In this document: positions 1 through 10,964 of the stretch, in pieces
How positions within the stretch are numbered: position 1 is the stretch's first letter
Layout: every line of letters starts with the position of its first letter
Source: an uncultured Roseicyclus sp.
GTDB taxonomy: Bacteria > Pseudomonadota > Alphaproteobacteria > Rhodobacterales > Rhodobacteraceae
Length of the DNA: 64,000 nucleotides
Assembly (NCBI GenBank): GCA_947494975.1
Contig: CANLXA010000001.1
Span: 806,001-870,000 of the forward strand
Direction: 5' to 3'
Program-made: the position numbers and the translations under genes
Notes under the pieces: model-generated
What the model was told of the DNA's origin: nothing
Seen by the model: the letters and a program-made list of their open reading frames with translations, nothing else
The model's database searches: none

Positions 1-458
1 CCCTCCGCCCCCGGCCAGCCAAGAAGCACACCCTGCGCCGACAAGCGCGCCTCTTCCGCGCCGTTGAGGATGCGGATTTCAAGGCCAGTTTCAGACAGCA
101 CTTCCGCCCGAAAGGCCGGGCCATCATCGGCATCGCGCACCGCCGCGGTGGCGACGGTGACCAGCGGCGTCACATCCATCGTCTTCGCCAGCGCTGCGAA
201 CCGGCGCAAAGCCGTCAGGGCGCGCACCTTGCCTTCGGGGTTCAACTGCCCGGTTTCGGCGAACCCGGCGCCCAGGCCGCAGAGGATCTTTTCGTTGAAA
301 TAGTAGGCGGGTGACCGGGCCGCGCCGTCAAAAACCACAAACCGGACGGAGTTGGACCCGATATCGATCACGCCCACGCGTTTCAGCCGCCGCGCTTCCG
401 GGCCATCGAACAGGGGCAATCCGAAGGGGCCGAACTCGGCCTGCTGTTCCGCGTTCAT
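1..458 (-). CDS. ppx: Exopolyphosphatase, Ppx/GppA family (3' part cut by window edge)
   Basis: About 152 N-terminal residues are readable from an ATG at 458; the rest runs off the left edge. The segment VGVIDIGSNSVRFVVF (residues 28-43) is the phosphate-binding loop of the ASKHA-fold Ppx/GppA family, followed by the family blocks TVATAAVRDADDG and NGAEEARLSAQG. Ppx/GppA enzymes hydrolyse terminal phosphates of polyphosphate or pppGpp. The gene lies 58 bp downstream of ppk on the same strand, so synthesis and breakdown of polyphosphate are probably co-transcribed. Which of the two substrates dominates cannot be told from the N-terminus. Confidence 0.9.
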   Translation of the reverse strand, partial: MNAEQQAEFGPFGLPLFDGPEARRLKRVGVIDIGSNSVRFVVFDGAARSPAYYFNEKILCGLGAGFAETGQLNPEGKVRALTALRRFAALAKTMDVTPLVTVATAAVRDADDGPAFRAEVLSETGLEIRILNGAEEARLSAQGVLLGWPGAE

Positions 459-516
459 CGATCGCTGGCCCTTCTACGGCGTTCGGCAAATGTGTGACAC
501 GGCCGCTGCCGCGCGG

Positions 517-2691
517 TCAATCATGGCTGTGGGTCAGCTCCGGCACATCCTTGGCCCCCGCCGAGCCGCGCCCGGAAAGTGAGGGGTTTTCCATGAAGAA
601 GCGGTGGCAGTTGAACGGGTTTTCCAGCGCCGCCGGATCGGGGCGGAGGTAATTGCCGTCGGGCTGTAACACCCAGCTTTGCGCCACGTCGGCCAGGTTC
701 GCCGCCATGATCTGCCCCACGATCTGCGCCTTCACGGTGGGGTTGGTGCATTCCACCAGCGTCTCCACACGGCGGTTGAGGTTGCGGCCCATCCAGTCGG
801 CGGAGCTGATATAGACCCGCGCCTTTTTCGCGGGCAGGCCGTGGCCGTTGCCGAAACAGACGATGCGACTGTGCTCCAGGAACCGGCCGACGATGGACTT
901 GACCCGGATTGTCTCGGACAGGCCCGTCACACCGGGGCGCAATCCGCAGATGCCGCGGATCACCAGGTCAATCTGCACGCCCGCCTGGCTGGCCGCATAA
1001 AGCGCGTCGATCACGTCTGGCTCGATCACCGAATTCATCTTGGCCCAGATCATCGCAGGCTTGCCCGCGAGGGCATGCTCAGCCTCGGCCGCAATGCCTT
1101 CCAACAGCCGCTTCTTCATCGAAAGCGGCGAGATGGCGAGGTTCTCAAGGCTGTCGGGCTCCGCATATCCGCCCACATAGTTGAAGACCTTCGTGGCATC
1201 CCGGCCGAGGGCGGCGTCGCAGGTAAACAGGCTCAGATCGGTGTAGATCCGCGCGGTGATCGGGTGGTAATTACCGGTCCCGTAATGGGTGTAGGTAACC
1301 AGCCGGTCGCCTTCGCGGCGCACCACGGTGCTGATCTTGGCGTGGGTCTTGTAGTTGATGAACCCATAGACGACATGGGCGCCGGAGCGTTCCAGCTTGC
1401 GCGATTGCCGGATATTGGCGGCCTCATCGAAGCGCGCCTTCAACTCGACCAGCGCGGTCACGGATTTGCCCATCTCGGCGGCCTCGCAGAGCGCATCCAC
1501 GATGGGGGATTCATTGGACGTCCGGTAGAGCGTCTGCTTGATCGCCACCACGTTCGGGTCCCGCGCGGCCTGGGCCAGAAACCGGATCACCATGTCGAAG
1601 GTCTCGTAGGGGTGGTGCAGCAGCATGTCCTTCTGGCTGATCGCCGCGAACATGTCGCCGTCATGGTCCTGCACCCGCTCGGGCACGCGGGGGGTGAAGG
1701 AGCGCCACAGAAGCTCGGGCCGGTCATCGAGCACCAGCTCCTTGAGGCTGACGAGGCCGATCATGCCTTTGACCTGCACGATCTCATCCCCCGACACGTG
1801 GAGCTGTTCGATGATCTCGTCGGCCAGATCCTCCGGCGCACCATCGCTGATCTGCAAGCGCACGACCTCGCCCCTGCGGCGGCGCTTCAGGGCGGTTTCG
1901 AACTCGCGGACCAGATCTTCGGCCTCTTCCTCCACCTCCAGATCGCTGTCGCGCAGCACGCGGAACATGCACGACCCCGTCAGCTTGTAGCCCGGGAACA
2001 GCGCGCCGATGTTCAGCAGCAGAAGCTCTTCCATCGGCAGGAAGCGGATGGCGCCCTTTTCCGGCGGCAGCGCCACGAACCGGTCGATCTGGCCGGGGAT
2101 CGGCAAGAGCGCCTGCAAGACGCGGCCATCGCGCTGGCGCTTCATCTGCAGCGCCAGCGCGATGCCTTCGTTGGGAATGAACGGAAACGGATGCGCCGGG
2201 TCGATGGCCAGCGGCGACAGAACCGGGAAGACAAGGCTCAGAAACACTTCGGACAGATGCGCGCAATCGGCCTCGCTCAGGGCTTCGCGGGAAATCACCT
2301 TGATCCCCTCGGCCTCCATCTCAGCCCGCAGATCCGTCCACGCCGCCTGCTGTTGCATCATCAGCTTGCGCGCATCGGCATTGATCAGGGTCAGTTGCTC
2401 GGCCGCGGTGCGGCCATCGGCGGCGGGCGTCACGTTGCCTTCCTGCGCCAGTTCACGGAGGCCCGCGACGCGCACGGTATAGAATTCGTCGAGGTTGCCC
2501 GCCGAGATCGAGATGAAGCGCACCCGCTCCAGCAGTGGCACGCGGGGGTTCGTCGCCTCCTCCAGCACGCGCCAGTTGAAGGCAAGCCAGCTCAGCTCCC
2601 GATTGAAGAACCGTTTCGGGCCCGCGATCTGCGCGGCGGGCAGATCGACCGGATCCGGCAGGGGGGAGTTCAGGAAATCGGCAAAGCTCAT
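517..2691 (-). CDS. ppk: Polyphosphate kinase 1
   Basis: A 724-residue protein of normal PPK1 length. PPK1 makes polyphosphate reversibly from ATP through a phosphohistidine. The N-terminal [19 protein letters not shown] block, the [10 protein letters not shown] block (its first His is residue 469, the likely phosphorylated one), the helper motif [11 protein letters not shown] and the C-terminal [19 protein letters not shown] block are all present, so the enzyme looks complete. It starts 28 bp after hdaA and is followed by ppx. A 720-residue open frame on the opposite strand is a shadow of this gene. Confidence 0.97.
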   Translation of the reverse strand: MSFADFLNSPLPDPVDLPAAQIAGPKRFFNRELSWLAFNWRVLEEATNPRVPLLERVRFISISAGNLDEFYTVRVAGLRELAQEGNVTPAADGRTAAEQLTLINADARKLMMQQQAAWTDLRAEMEAEGIKVISREALSEADCAHLSEVFLSLVFPVLSPLAIDPAHPFPFIPNEGIALALQMKRQRDGRVLQALLPIPGQIDRFVALPPEKGAIRFLPMEELLLLNIGALFPGYKLTGSCMFRVLRDSDLEVEEEAEDLVREFETALKRRRRGEVVRLQISDGAPEDLADEIIEQLHVSGDEIVQVKGMIGLVSLKELVLDDRPELLWRSFTPRVPERVQDHDGDMFAAISQKDMLLHHPYETFDMVIRFLAQAARDPNVVAIKQTLYRTSNESPIVDALCEAAEMGKSVTALVELKARFDEAANIRQSRKLERSGAHVVYGFINYKTHAKISTVVRREGDRLVTYTHYGTGNYHPITARIYTDLSLFTCDAALGRDATKVFNYVGGYAEPDSLENLAISPLSMKKRLLEGIAAEAEHALAGKPAMIWAKMNSVIEPDVIDALYAASQAGVQIDLVIRGICGLRPGVTGLSETIRVKSIVGRFLEHSRIVCFGNGHGLPAKKARVYISSADWMGRNLNRRVETLVECTNPTVKAQIVGQIMAANLADVAQSWVLQPDGNYLRPDPAALENPFNCHRFFMENPSLSGRGSAGAKDVPELTHSHD

Positions 2692-2719
2692 GAATTCGGC
2701 CTATCGGGCTGGGATGGCA

Positions 2720-3406
2720 TCAAGATGACGGATCAGGGGTCATCTCGGCAAGGGCGGCGCGGGTATGGGCCATATTGGGCTTCTTTCGGTCACCAAGCGC
2801 CAGCGCATCGATCCGGGCCACGATCTTGCCTGCGGCCGTGAACGAGCGCGGGATGCGCGGGGCCAGATAGCTGAGCATTCCGGGCGTGAGGTCGATCTTC
2901 CGGTCCGCCGCGTGTTTCATCAAGATCACCAACAGCAATTGGTCGTCCGGCGGGTCGATATGGGCCAGGCCCGCCTGCGCCATGCGGCTGGCCAGATCGG
3001 GTAGGCGGAGGCCCCAGCGGGAGGGTGCCGCGCGGGCCGTCAGCAAAAGCGGTGCGCCGCTTTGGGCCAGCGCGTTGTGCAGGTGAAACAGGGCTTCCTC
3101 CGCCGCCGGCTTCCCCGCAACGGCCTCCAGATCCTCGACCGCGACGGCGGGGGCATCCGACAATGCCTGCAGCCCGTTGGCCACGTCGAACGCCGCCACG
3201 ATCCGGGCACCGGTCTGTGCGGCCCAGACATGGGCCAGATGCGTCTTGCCCGCGCCCTCATCGCCCGTCAGCACCAGCTTGCCCATGGGCCAGTCGCGCC
3301 AGCCGTCGATCAGAGCCACGGCGGCGGCATTGGCCGAGGAGACATAGAAGTCATCGCGCCCCATCGCCGGGCGGGGGGGCAGGTCAAGGGCAAGTTGGCG
3401 GGCCAT
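2720..3406 (-). CDS. hdaA: HdaA, DnaA-related regulator of replication initiation
   Basis: A 228-residue DnaA-like AAA+ protein without the DnaA DNA-binding domain IV. Residues 4-9 (QLALDL) match the sliding-clamp-binding motif at the N-terminus of Hda, and GDEGAGKTH (48-56) is the Walker A loop. In Caulobacter and E. coli, Hda proteins bind the DNA-loaded beta clamp and stimulate ATP hydrolysis by DnaA, blocking re-initiation. The Walker B region (VAVEDLEAV) is recognisable. Its start overlaps the stop of the AI-2E family gene by one base; ppk follows after 28 bp. The transporter-hdaA-ppk order is one I associate with Rhodobacterales. Confidence 0.9.
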   Translation of the reverse strand: MARQLALDLPPRPAMGRDDFYVSSANAAAVALIDGWRDWPMGKLVLTGDEGAGKTHLAHVWAAQTGARIVAAFDVANGLQALSDAPAVAVEDLEAVAGKPAAEEALFHLHNALAQSGAPLLLTARAAPSRWGLRLPDLASRMAQAGLAHIDPPDDQLLLVILMKHAADRKIDLTPGMLSYLAPRIPRSFTAAGKIVARIDALALGDRKKPNMAHTRAALAEMTPDPSS

Positions 3407-4512
3407 CAGCCGTGCTCGTCATCCGGAGCCTGCGGGCTCTCGGCTGCCCCACCCGTCCCGCGATAGAGCAGCCCCTGCTGGTATTGCTCCACCCCGTAGC
3501 GGACGAGCACGCCGATCACGGCGGCGACGGGCACGGCGACCAGCAGGCCGACAAAGCCGAACACCGCGCCAAAGGCCGACAGCGCGAAGATAAGCCAAAC
3601 CGGATGCAGCCCCACCGATGAGCCCACAAGCTTGGGCGTCAGGATATTGCCCTCAACCACCTGGCCCGCCTGAAAGATCGCGGCCACGGCAACGATCATC
3701 CACCACTCGCCCCAGAACTGGAACAACGCCAGGCCAAGGGCGAGGCCGCCGCCCACAAGCGCGCCGACATAGGGAATGAATGTCAGTACCCCGGCAATCA
3801 GCCCCACAACCAGGCCAAATTGCAGGCCCACGATCATCAGGGCCACGGCATAAAACGTGCCCAGGATCAGGCAGACCGTGCCCTGCCCGCGCACGAAACT
3901 GGCCAGCGTGCGGTCGATGCGACCGGCCAGAAGCCGGATCGTGGGCGCGTGATCGCGGGGCAACAGCTCATCGATGCGGGCGATCATCCGGTCCCAGTCG
4001 AGCAGCATGTAGAACGCCACCACCGGCACAACGACCATAAAGACCAGCACGTTGACCACCCCCGCCGCGGAGCTGAGCACCGTTTGCAGGAGTTCCGCCC
4101 CCCGCGCCTGGATCGTATCGCCCAGATTGCCAAGGGCCGTGCCAAGGGTTTCGCGCAGCTGGCTGTTTTCCTCGATGATGCCGGGGAATTGCGTTTCGAT
4201 GAAATTGCGCAGGTTCTGGAAAATCCCCGGCGCGGCCTCGATCAGGCCGGCGGTCTGCTGGACCAGAAGCGGGATGATGACCAGCCCGGCCAGCACCACC
4301 ACAAGGATCAGGATGACGAAGATGATCGTCGTGGCGATAGCGCGCGAACAGCCCATCCGTTCCAGCCGGTCGGCGACCGGATCCAGAAAATAGGCAATCG
4401 CACCGCCCACAAGGAACGGCATGATGACGTCGCCCAGGACCCACAGCACGGCGAGGAACACCACCGTCGCGATGCCCCAGTAGATTGCCTGTTGCCTCAC
4501 CGGCAATGCCAT
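3406..4512 (-). CDS. AI-2E family (PerM-like) membrane transporter
   Basis: 368 residues from the ATG at 4512, preceded by GGGAAAGG; the open frame extends upstream to 4677 but that part has no family character. About eight hydrophobic helices flank a long amphipathic middle region (roughly residues 60-150), as in the PF01594 family. The C-terminal helices carry GLIAGVLTFIPYVGALVGGG and the segment GNILTPKLVGSSVGLHPVW, both typical. Family members have been linked to autoinducer-2 export or Na+/H+ exchange; the substrate here is unknown. Confidence 0.87.
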   Translation of the reverse strand: MALPVRQQAIYWGIATVVFLAVLWVLGDVIMPFLVGGAIAYFLDPVADRLERMGCSRAIATTIIFVILILVVVLAGLVIIPLLVQQTAGLIEAAPGIFQNLRNFIETQFPGIIEENSQLRETLGTALGNLGDTIQARGAELLQTVLSSAAGVVNVLVFMVVVPVVAFYMLLDWDRMIARIDELLPRDHAPTIRLLAGRIDRTLASFVRGQGTVCLILGTFYAVALMIVGLQFGLVVGLIAGVLTFIPYVGALVGGGLALGLALFQFWGEWWMIVAVAAIFQAGQVVEGNILTPKLVGSSVGLHPVWLIFALSAFGAVFGFVGLLVAVPVAAVIGVLVRYGVEQYQQGLLYRGTGGAAESPQAPDDEHG

Positions 4513-4586
4513 GTGGATGCCTTTCCCGTTCCTGGCCCTTGATGCGTCAGGCGCGCGCGTGGCGCAAGAGGTGGTGCTCGGATCAG

Positions 4587-5363
4587 TCAGAGGCTGTCGA
4601 GGACGTCGGCAATGGCCCGCGCCACGGCCTCGGGATGGGTGATCGGTGCCATATGGCCCGCGTCGCGCAGCGTGCATGTGCGGACGTCCGGAATGTCATC
4701 GGCAAGCCGCGCGGTGATCTCGGAGATCACGGGGGGTGAGGCTTCCCCCCGGAGCAGAAGCGTGGGGGGATCGAGGGCGGTCAGGCGCGGCAGAATACCG
4801 GCGCTGTCGTCCAGCAGCGCCGGTTCCGTGGCCTGCGGGATCCAGATCCGGTCGGCCATGTAGGTGCGGTGCTTGTCCGGCAGGGCATCAAACGGGTGTG
4901 TCCCCCAGAGGCTCAGGAAGATCCGCGCGGCCTCCGCCCGATCGCCCCGCGCCAAGGCGCCGGGCATCCCCGCGACCGCCGCATCATGGGCCTGACGCCC
5001 GGGGCCGTTGCTGGCGCAGAACAGCACCGGTTCAAAGAGCGTGAGGCTGCGCACCCGGTGCGGATGGTCCAGGGCAATGCGCAGGGCCAGCGTCGCGCCA
5101 AGGCTGTGGCCAATAAGGTGGCACGGGGCGGCGGGGAGATGCGCCAGCGCGTCCCCCGCCGCCTGATCGTGATAATCCCGCGCCGGATCATGGTCCGGCC
5201 CGCCTCCGTGACCCACAAGGTCGGGCGCTCGGATACTGAGCCGGTCGGGCAGATGGCGGGCGAACCCGGCAAACACACCGGCCTGCGCCAGCGAGCAATG
5301 GAGCAGCAGGGCGGGCTCGGCCGCGGGATCATCCGGGGCCCGGCCCCATTGCCTGACGCTCAC
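4587..5363 (-). CDS. Alpha/beta hydrolase
   Basis: 258 residues with the alpha/beta-hydrolase fold: an N-terminal strand and oxyanion region (PALLLHCSLAQAGVF), the nucleophile elbow GHSLGATLAL near residue 95, and a C-terminal catalytic-His block RDAGHMAPITHPEAV. The substrate cannot be named. Its start overlaps the stop of the upstream isomerase-like gene by 4 bp (5360-5363), so the two are translationally coupled and may act on the same aromatic or ester compound. A 74-bp gap separates it from the AI-2E family gene. Confidence 0.85.
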   Translation of the reverse strand: MSVRQWGRAPDDPAAEPALLLHCSLAQAGVFAGFARHLPDRLSIRAPDLVGHGGGPDHDPARDYHDQAAGDALAHLPAAPCHLIGHSLGATLALRIALDHPHRVRSLTLFEPVLFCASNGPGRQAHDAAVAGMPGALARGDRAEAARIFLSLWGTHPFDALPDKHRTYMADRIWIPQATEPALLDDSAGILPRLTALDPPTLLLRGEASPPVISEITARLADDIPDVRTCTLRDAGHMAPITHPEAVARAIADVLDSL

Positions 5364-5959
5364 AAGTTGCCGGCGAGATACTGGTCCAGATCGTCGATCC
5401 GGTCCTGCCCCCAGAAATGCTCGGTGCCGTCCACGATGTAGAACGGCGCGCCGAAGGCGCCCGCCGCCACGGCATGTTCGAGGTTCGCGGCATATTCCTC
5501 GGCACCCGCCAAAAGGCCACTATCGGCCAGCGCGGGATCAAAACCCGCCTCCTCCAGCGCCGCGCGGATCACGTCATCTTCGGCGATGTTCTTTTCGTCG
5601 GCCCAACACGACCGCGACATCGCAAACACCAACTTGCCCATATCGCCGCCGCCCGCCTTCTGGGCCGCGATCAGCGCGTAGGAGGACGGCGCGGGATTGG
5701 TCGGCCAATGGGCGGGATGCAGGTTGATCGGCAGGTCTGCCTTCTTGGCTTGGCGTCGGAGTTCCTGCAACCGGTAGGCCTGGCGGCTTTCGTGGCGCTG
5801 CCCGGGCGGGATGCCGCCGGTCCGCCCGAAGAGCGCCATGATATCAAGCGGCCTGTAGGTCACGTCCGCGCCGTGTTTGGCCGCCACCGCCTCCATCCGC
5901 GTGCCGGCCAGATAGGTGTTGGGTGAAATCGTCGCGAAGTAATAGTCGATATGCGCCAT
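5360..5959 (-). CDS. 2-hydroxychromene-2-carboxylate isomerase-like, DsbA-fold protein
   Basis: 199 residues from the ATG at 5959, preceded by an AAAGGGGG ribosome site; an in-frame extension to 6091 lacks family sequence and overlaps the prs upstream region. It starts MAHIDYYFATISPNTYLAG, the thioredoxin-like first strand and helix of HCCA isomerases, and ends with the GAPFYIVDG and FWGQDRIDDLDQYL blocks of that family. These glutathione-dependent enzymes isomerise aromatic ring-cleavage intermediates; the exact substrate here is unknown. It diverges from prs across 113 bp. Confidence 0.87.
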   Translation of the reverse strand: MAHIDYYFATISPNTYLAGTRMEAVAAKHGADVTYRPLDIMALFGRTGGIPPGQRHESRQAYRLQELRRQAKKADLPINLHPAHWPTNPAPSSYALIAAQKAGGGDMGKLVFAMSRSCWADEKNIAEDDVIRAALEEAGFDPALADSGLLAGAEEYAANLEHAVAAGAFGAPFYIVDGTEHFWGQDRIDDLDQYLAGNL

Positions 5960-6072
5960 GATGGCCCCCTTTTGGCTTTGCGAGACCGTGGGCCGGGTGG
6001 TAGGGGGTGTCAACTGCAACGGGGGGCCGCGTGGGGACGGGCCGATACTCCGGTCTGAGGGGACGAACCACC

Positions 6073-7101
6073 ATGGCTGCACAAGACCCAAAACTGATTT
6101 CCGGCAATGCGAACAAGAGCTTGGCGGAGGCCATCGCGCGACGCATGTCGATGCATCGCGGGATGCAGGTGGGCCTGGTGGATGCGCGTGTCGAACGGTT
6201 CAACGACGGCGAGATCTTCGTTGAGGTGTTCGAGAATGTCCGGGGTGAGGACATGTTCATCATCCAGCCGACCTCCAAGCCCGCCAACGACAACCTGATG
6301 GAGCTGCTCATCATGGCAGATGCGCTGCGCCGCTCCTCGGCCAGCCGCATCACCGCCGTGATCCCCTATTTCGGCTATGCCCGGCAGGACCGACGGACCA
6401 AGGCGCGCACGCCGATCAGCGCCAAGATGGTGTCGAACCTGATCACCGAAGGTGGGATCGAGCGGGTGCTGACGATGGATCTGCACGCGGCCCAGATCCA
6501 GGGCTTCTTCGATATCCCGGTGGACAACCTCTATGCCTCCCCGATCTTCGCACTCGACATTCTGCACCAGTTCGATGGCGACATGAGCGACGTGATGGTC
6601 GTATCGCCCGATGTCGGCGGCGTGGCGCGGGCCCGCGAACTGGCCACCCGGATCGGCGCACCGCTGTCCATCGTGGACAAGCGCCGCGAGAAGGCGGGCG
6701 AAGTCTCGGGCATGACGGTGATCGGCGAGGTGTCGGGCAAGAAATGCGTGATCGTGGATGACATCGTCGACACGGCGGGCACCCTGTGCAAGGCGGCGGA
6801 AGTGCTGACCGAAGCCGGTGCGACGGAGGTGCATTCCTACATCACCCACGGCGTCATGTCTGGCCCCGCGGTGGAGCGCGTGGAAAAGTCTGTCATGAAG
6901 TCGCTGGTCATCACCGATACGATCGAGGCAACGCCGGAAATCCACGCCTGCGCGAACATCCGCATCGTGCCGACCGCGCCGATGTTCGCGCAGTCGATCC
7001 TGAATATCTGGAACGGCACGTCGGTCTCGTCGCTTTTCGACACCAAGACGCTGGTGCCGATCTATGAAGGCCTCTACCCCAACGGGATGTGGGGCCGCTA
7101 G
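6073..7101 (+). CDS. prs: Ribose-phosphate pyrophosphokinase (PRPP synthetase)
   Basis: 342 residues starting at the ATG at 6073 ([10 protein letters not shown]). It transfers pyrophosphate from ATP to ribose 5-phosphate to make PRPP for nucleotide, His and Trp synthesis. NDGEIFVEV, the YARQDRR catalytic flexible region, [11 protein letters not shown] and the PRPP-binding loop [12 protein letters not shown] are all intact. The C-terminus overlaps the last 4 bp of the convergent membrane-protein gene at 7098. Length is slightly above the usual 310-320 residues because of an extended N-terminus. Confidence 0.97.
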   Translation: MAAQDPKLISGNANKSLAEAIARRMSMHRGMQVGLVDARVERFNDGEIFVEVFENVRGEDMFIIQPTSKPANDNLMELLIMADALRRSSASRITAVIPYFGYARQDRRTKARTPISAKMVSNLITEGGIERVLTMDLHAAQIQGFFDIPVDNLYASPIFALDILHQFDGDMSDVMVVSPDVGGVARARELATRIGAPLSIVDKRREKAGEVSGMTVIGEVSGKKCVIVDDIVDTAGTLCKAAEVLTEAGATEVHSYITHGVMSGPAVERVEKSVMKSLVITDTIEATPEIHACANIRIVPTAPMFAQSILNIWNGTSVSSLFDTKTLVPIYEGLYPNGMWGR

Positions 7102-7700
7102 GCCCGGCGCCCGGCCCCGGCCATCACCATCAGGAACAGCGCCTGCCAGCCGATAAAGAGCGCGTGCAGCCACGGAAAGGCAATCGCCGCGTCGCTTCCA
7201 AACGCATTCATCACAACCGCGACGCCGACCGACCAGATCGTGGGGAGAAGTGTCGCCAAAACGATGGTTTTGCCCGGCTGCTGAAACCTTGCAAAAAGGG
7301 CGATCAGCACGATCATGATCAGCGCGCCGATCGGGCTCCCGACCAGATAGGGTATGTAATAATTCGCGAGACTGCCGGACGCGGAATCAAACGTGAGGAC
7401 CGCCGCGTAGACCGCGGCCCAGATGCCCACCATCGACGTGACGAAGAACGTGACGCCCCCTACCGGGCCAAACACCTTGCGCCAGAGGCCGAAGGCCGCG
7501 CCAAGCACACCAAAGACGATCCCGGCGGACAGAACGAAGATGCCCAGAAAGCCGGATAATTCTTCGGGGAACCAGCTCAGTCGGGAGGTCGTTTCAGTGA
7601 GCGGCCTGAAAATCGCGGCGGACACGGCCCCCGAGACGATGCCGACGCCGGCGGCCCATAGGCGGTCCGTGATGGGCGGATTGGGGAAGGCATCAGGCAT
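7098..7700 (-). CDS. Small polytopic membrane protein, function unknown
   Basis: About 200 residues with six to seven hydrophobic segments; I do not recognise a family. Two in-frame ATGs exist. The one at 7700 ([15 protein letters not shown]) has GAGG eight bases upstream, while the one at 7742 has no ribosome site and lies inside the operator-like dyads at 7729-7759, so 7700 is preferred. The protein is nearly all membrane helices with short loops ([34 protein letters not shown]). The stop overlaps the prs stop region by 4 bp in convergent orientation. The dyads suggest tight repression by a TetR-like factor encoded elsewhere. Confidence 0.7.
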   Translation of the reverse strand: MPDAFPNPPITDRLWAAGVGIVSGAVSAAIFRPLTETTSRLSWFPEELSGFLGIFVLSAGIVFGVLGAAFGLWRKVFGPVGGVTFFVTSMVGIWAAVYAAVLTFDSASGSLANYYIPYLVGSPIGALIMIVLIALFARFQQPGKTIVLATLLPTIWSVGVAVVMNAFGSDAAIAFPWLHALFIGWQALFLMVMAGAGRRA

Positions 7701-7728
7701 CGCAACATCCTCGGTTTGTGACACAGAT

Positions 7729-7759
7729 TGAACGTCGTTCATTTTTGAACATCGTTCAA
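7729..7759. promoter_or_regulatory. Tandem operator-like dyads upstream of the 7098-7700 gene
   Basis: Two inverted repeats of the same design lie side by side: TGAAC-GTC-GTTCA at 7729-7741 and TTGAAC-ATC-GTTCAA at 7745-7759, centres 17 bp apart. They sit just upstream of the preferred start at 7700. Paired short-spacer dyads of this kind are typical of TetR-type repressor sites; the cognate regulator is not adjacent. Confidence 0.6.
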
Positions 7760-7792
7760 TCTTTACGTTGCGTCACACGTCGGGGATGGAGG

Positions 7793-8143
7793 TCAGTCGA
7801 CGTCCCAGACATCCTCATCGGCCACCTCGCCCACGGCCATCCAATCGGCGCGGATGCGGGCGATACGGCTGTCGCCCCAGGTGCGAAAAACCAGGTTGAA
7901 GCCGGTCTTGGTGATCTTCTCGGCCTTCAGATCCGCGCGCTGATTGGTGTCGCCACCGGTATCCCACATGGAGATCGACACATGGACCATGGGCGGCTCA
8001 AGGAACGGCTCGCCGAATTTCACCTTGTTGATCGCCTCGCGCGGGCCATCGCCGGACCACATCGGCCCGTCATTGGCGAAATCCGAAAACATCATGCTCG
8101 ACCCTTGGTCGACGGCCACAAGATTGTTGCGAATGCGCTTCAT
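7793..8143 (-). CDS. H-type lectin domain protein
   Basis: 116 residues from the ATG at 8143 (MKRIRNNLVAVDQG). The block PPMVHVSISMWDTG, followed by KAEKITKTGFNLVFRTWGDS and ADWMAVG, matches the H-type lectin beta-sandwich (PF09458) first known from snail agglutinin, including the Trp-containing strand and the final W-x-A-x-G. There is no signal peptide, so the protein is probably cytoplasmic or exported by a route not visible here. The open frame extends to 8251 without conserved sequence. It is a single gene with no obvious operon partners; the ligand is unknown. Confidence 0.75.
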   Translation of the reverse strand: MKRIRNNLVAVDQGSSMMFSDFANDGPMWSGDGPREAINKVKFGEPFLEPPMVHVSISMWDTGGDTNQRADLKAEKITKTGFNLVFRTWGDSRIARIRADWMAVGEVADEDVWDVD

Positions 8144-8361
8144 GCTGCCCTGCTGGTCTCCAGTGTTTCGGCCCCGACATCGCGGGCTCTTCAAATAATC
8201 GCCCCGCCTGGAGGACGCCCGTATAGGGAACGACGCCGCCTCCCTCGCCACCGGGCGGCAGCGGCGTAGTAACGCTTACACACCGCACGAAGGATCTTCC
8301 CCGACACACCGCCACCCGGAGATGGACAAGATCCCGCGGGTTCTATGCAAGGAATACTGAC

Positions 8362-8925
8362 GTGAATTCAATCATAAATACCGTGGCCGTCCTGTCGCTG
8401 ACAGCCCTGTCCGCCTGTGCGAGCATTCCCCGGAGCTTTTCGGCCGTCGAAGAGGCCACGGCCCTGCAGGCGATGATGAGCGATTACGACCGCGCCTGTC
8501 TGGCCCCCTTCCCCAACCAGCGCCGGGCAGAGGCCGGTATCCGCGCCATGACCGCCGAAAGCCCCACGCGCAGCGATGCTCCCCGCCGCATCAGCGCCAT
8601 CGGGACGGCGCGGTTCGGCGATCTGGTTCACGACCACAATGTGCTGATCTGGGCGCCCGACGAGGCACGGTTCGGCCCCTGCCAACTGGATGCATACAAC
8701 GTGTCGCCCGAGCGCTTGGCCGCAGCGGTTCTCGCGGCGGCAGATGCCCGCGGCTTCCGCTTCTCGTCGGTTCAAGCCACCCGCCATCGGGTCGAGGATT
8801 GGGGGCCCGAGGGTTACCGCCTGGAATGGCGCATCGCGCGGGGGAACGGAACGGCCGTTCTGAGCCTGATGCACCTTCCGGCGCTTTTGAACACCAGCAC
8901 GATCCTGCGGTTGTCCTTCGAGTAA
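8362..8925 (+). CDS. Predicted lipoprotein, function unknown
   Basis: 187 residues from a GTG at 8362 with AAGGAA upstream. The N-terminus (hydrophobic stretch then LTALSAC) is a signal-peptidase II site, so the mature protein should be a lipidated envelope protein beginning at Cys-19. The remainder is soluble, with several cysteines (YDRACLAPF, FGPCQLDAY) that could form a periplasmic disulfide. I do not recognise a domain. It stands alone between the divergent lectin gene and the convergent ATP synthase operon. Confidence 0.75.
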   Translation: MNSIINTVAVLSLTALSACASIPRSFSAVEEATALQAMMSDYDRACLAPFPNQRRAEAGIRAMTAESPTRSDAPRRISAIGTARFGDLVHDHNVLIWAPDEARFGPCQLDAYNVSPERLAAAVLAAADARGFRFSSVQATRHRVEDWGPEGYRLEWRIARGNGTAVLSLMHLPALLNTSTILRLSFE

Positions 8926-8997
8926 GCGTGCAGTCCGATGGCTGCGCACCGCGGACGTGTATTGCGGGCGAAGGCGCGACCACCCTGCCATGAAACG

Positions 8998-9028
8998 AAA
9001 ACCGCCCGGGCCCTGAGGGCCCGAGCGG
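8998..9028 (-). terminator. Rho-independent terminator of the atpHAGDC operon
   Basis: Read on the minus strand, a 12-bp G+C stem (9028-9017 with 9013-9002, one mismatch) with a TCA loop is followed by TTTTCGTTTC. It lies 37 bp after the atpC stop. Confidence 0.85.
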
Positions 9029-9064
9029 CTGACGCATTCGAATGCTCTGGTATCGGTCCGGCGG

Positions 9065-9463
9065 TCAGCGCCCCACGATGGCGTCGAGCGCGGATGTCAG
9101 ATCCGCGTGGTATTTCGCGGCCGCGTCGGCGGTCTCGTCGCTGGCATTGGATCGCCGCGTTTCGGAGGCCGAGATCAGCTCTTCCACCAGATCGCCCGTC
9201 ACCTCGTCTACGGGAAGCGCCCGTTCGGCGAGGATCGTGGCGGACGGCCCCGCCACATCGGCGAACCCACCGGTCACGAAATAGGCCTTCTCGCCCTCCG
9301 CCCCGATGGCGCGTAGAACACCGGGACGCAGCGTTGTGATCAAAGGCGCGTGGTCCGGCATGGCAGTGAGATCGCCGTCGGCGCCGGGGATCTGCACTTC
9401 GCTGACCTCCATCGAGGCCAGACGACGCTCGGGCGACACCAGATCGAATTGCATGGTTGCCAT
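9065..9463 (-). CDS. atpC: F1-ATPase epsilon subunit
   Basis: 132 residues. It has the N-terminal beta-sandwich of epsilon ([34 protein letters not shown]) and the short C-terminal helical region. Epsilon connects gamma to the c-ring in the rotor stalk and can inhibit ATP hydrolysis. It is the last gene of the F1 operon, 58 bp after atpD, and is followed by a strong terminator. Confidence 0.96.
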   Translation of the reverse strand: MATMQFDLVSPERRLASMEVSEVQIPGADGDLTAMPDHAPLITTLRPGVLRAIGAEGEKAYFVTGGFADVAGPSATILAERALPVDEVTGDLVEELISASETRRSNASDETADAAAKYHADLTSALDAIVGR

Positions 9464-9521
9464 GGTTTGGCCTCCGGTTGGTGAAACGCGCCACCCCGGT
9501 CAAACCGGGGCGGCGGCTGGA

Positions 9522-10964
<1,443 letters not shown>

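Noticed and set aside
679-2841. 720-residue plus-strand open frame over ppk
   Set aside because: Antisense shadow of an intact ppk gene, with composition typical of mirror frames (very rich in Arg, His, Gly).
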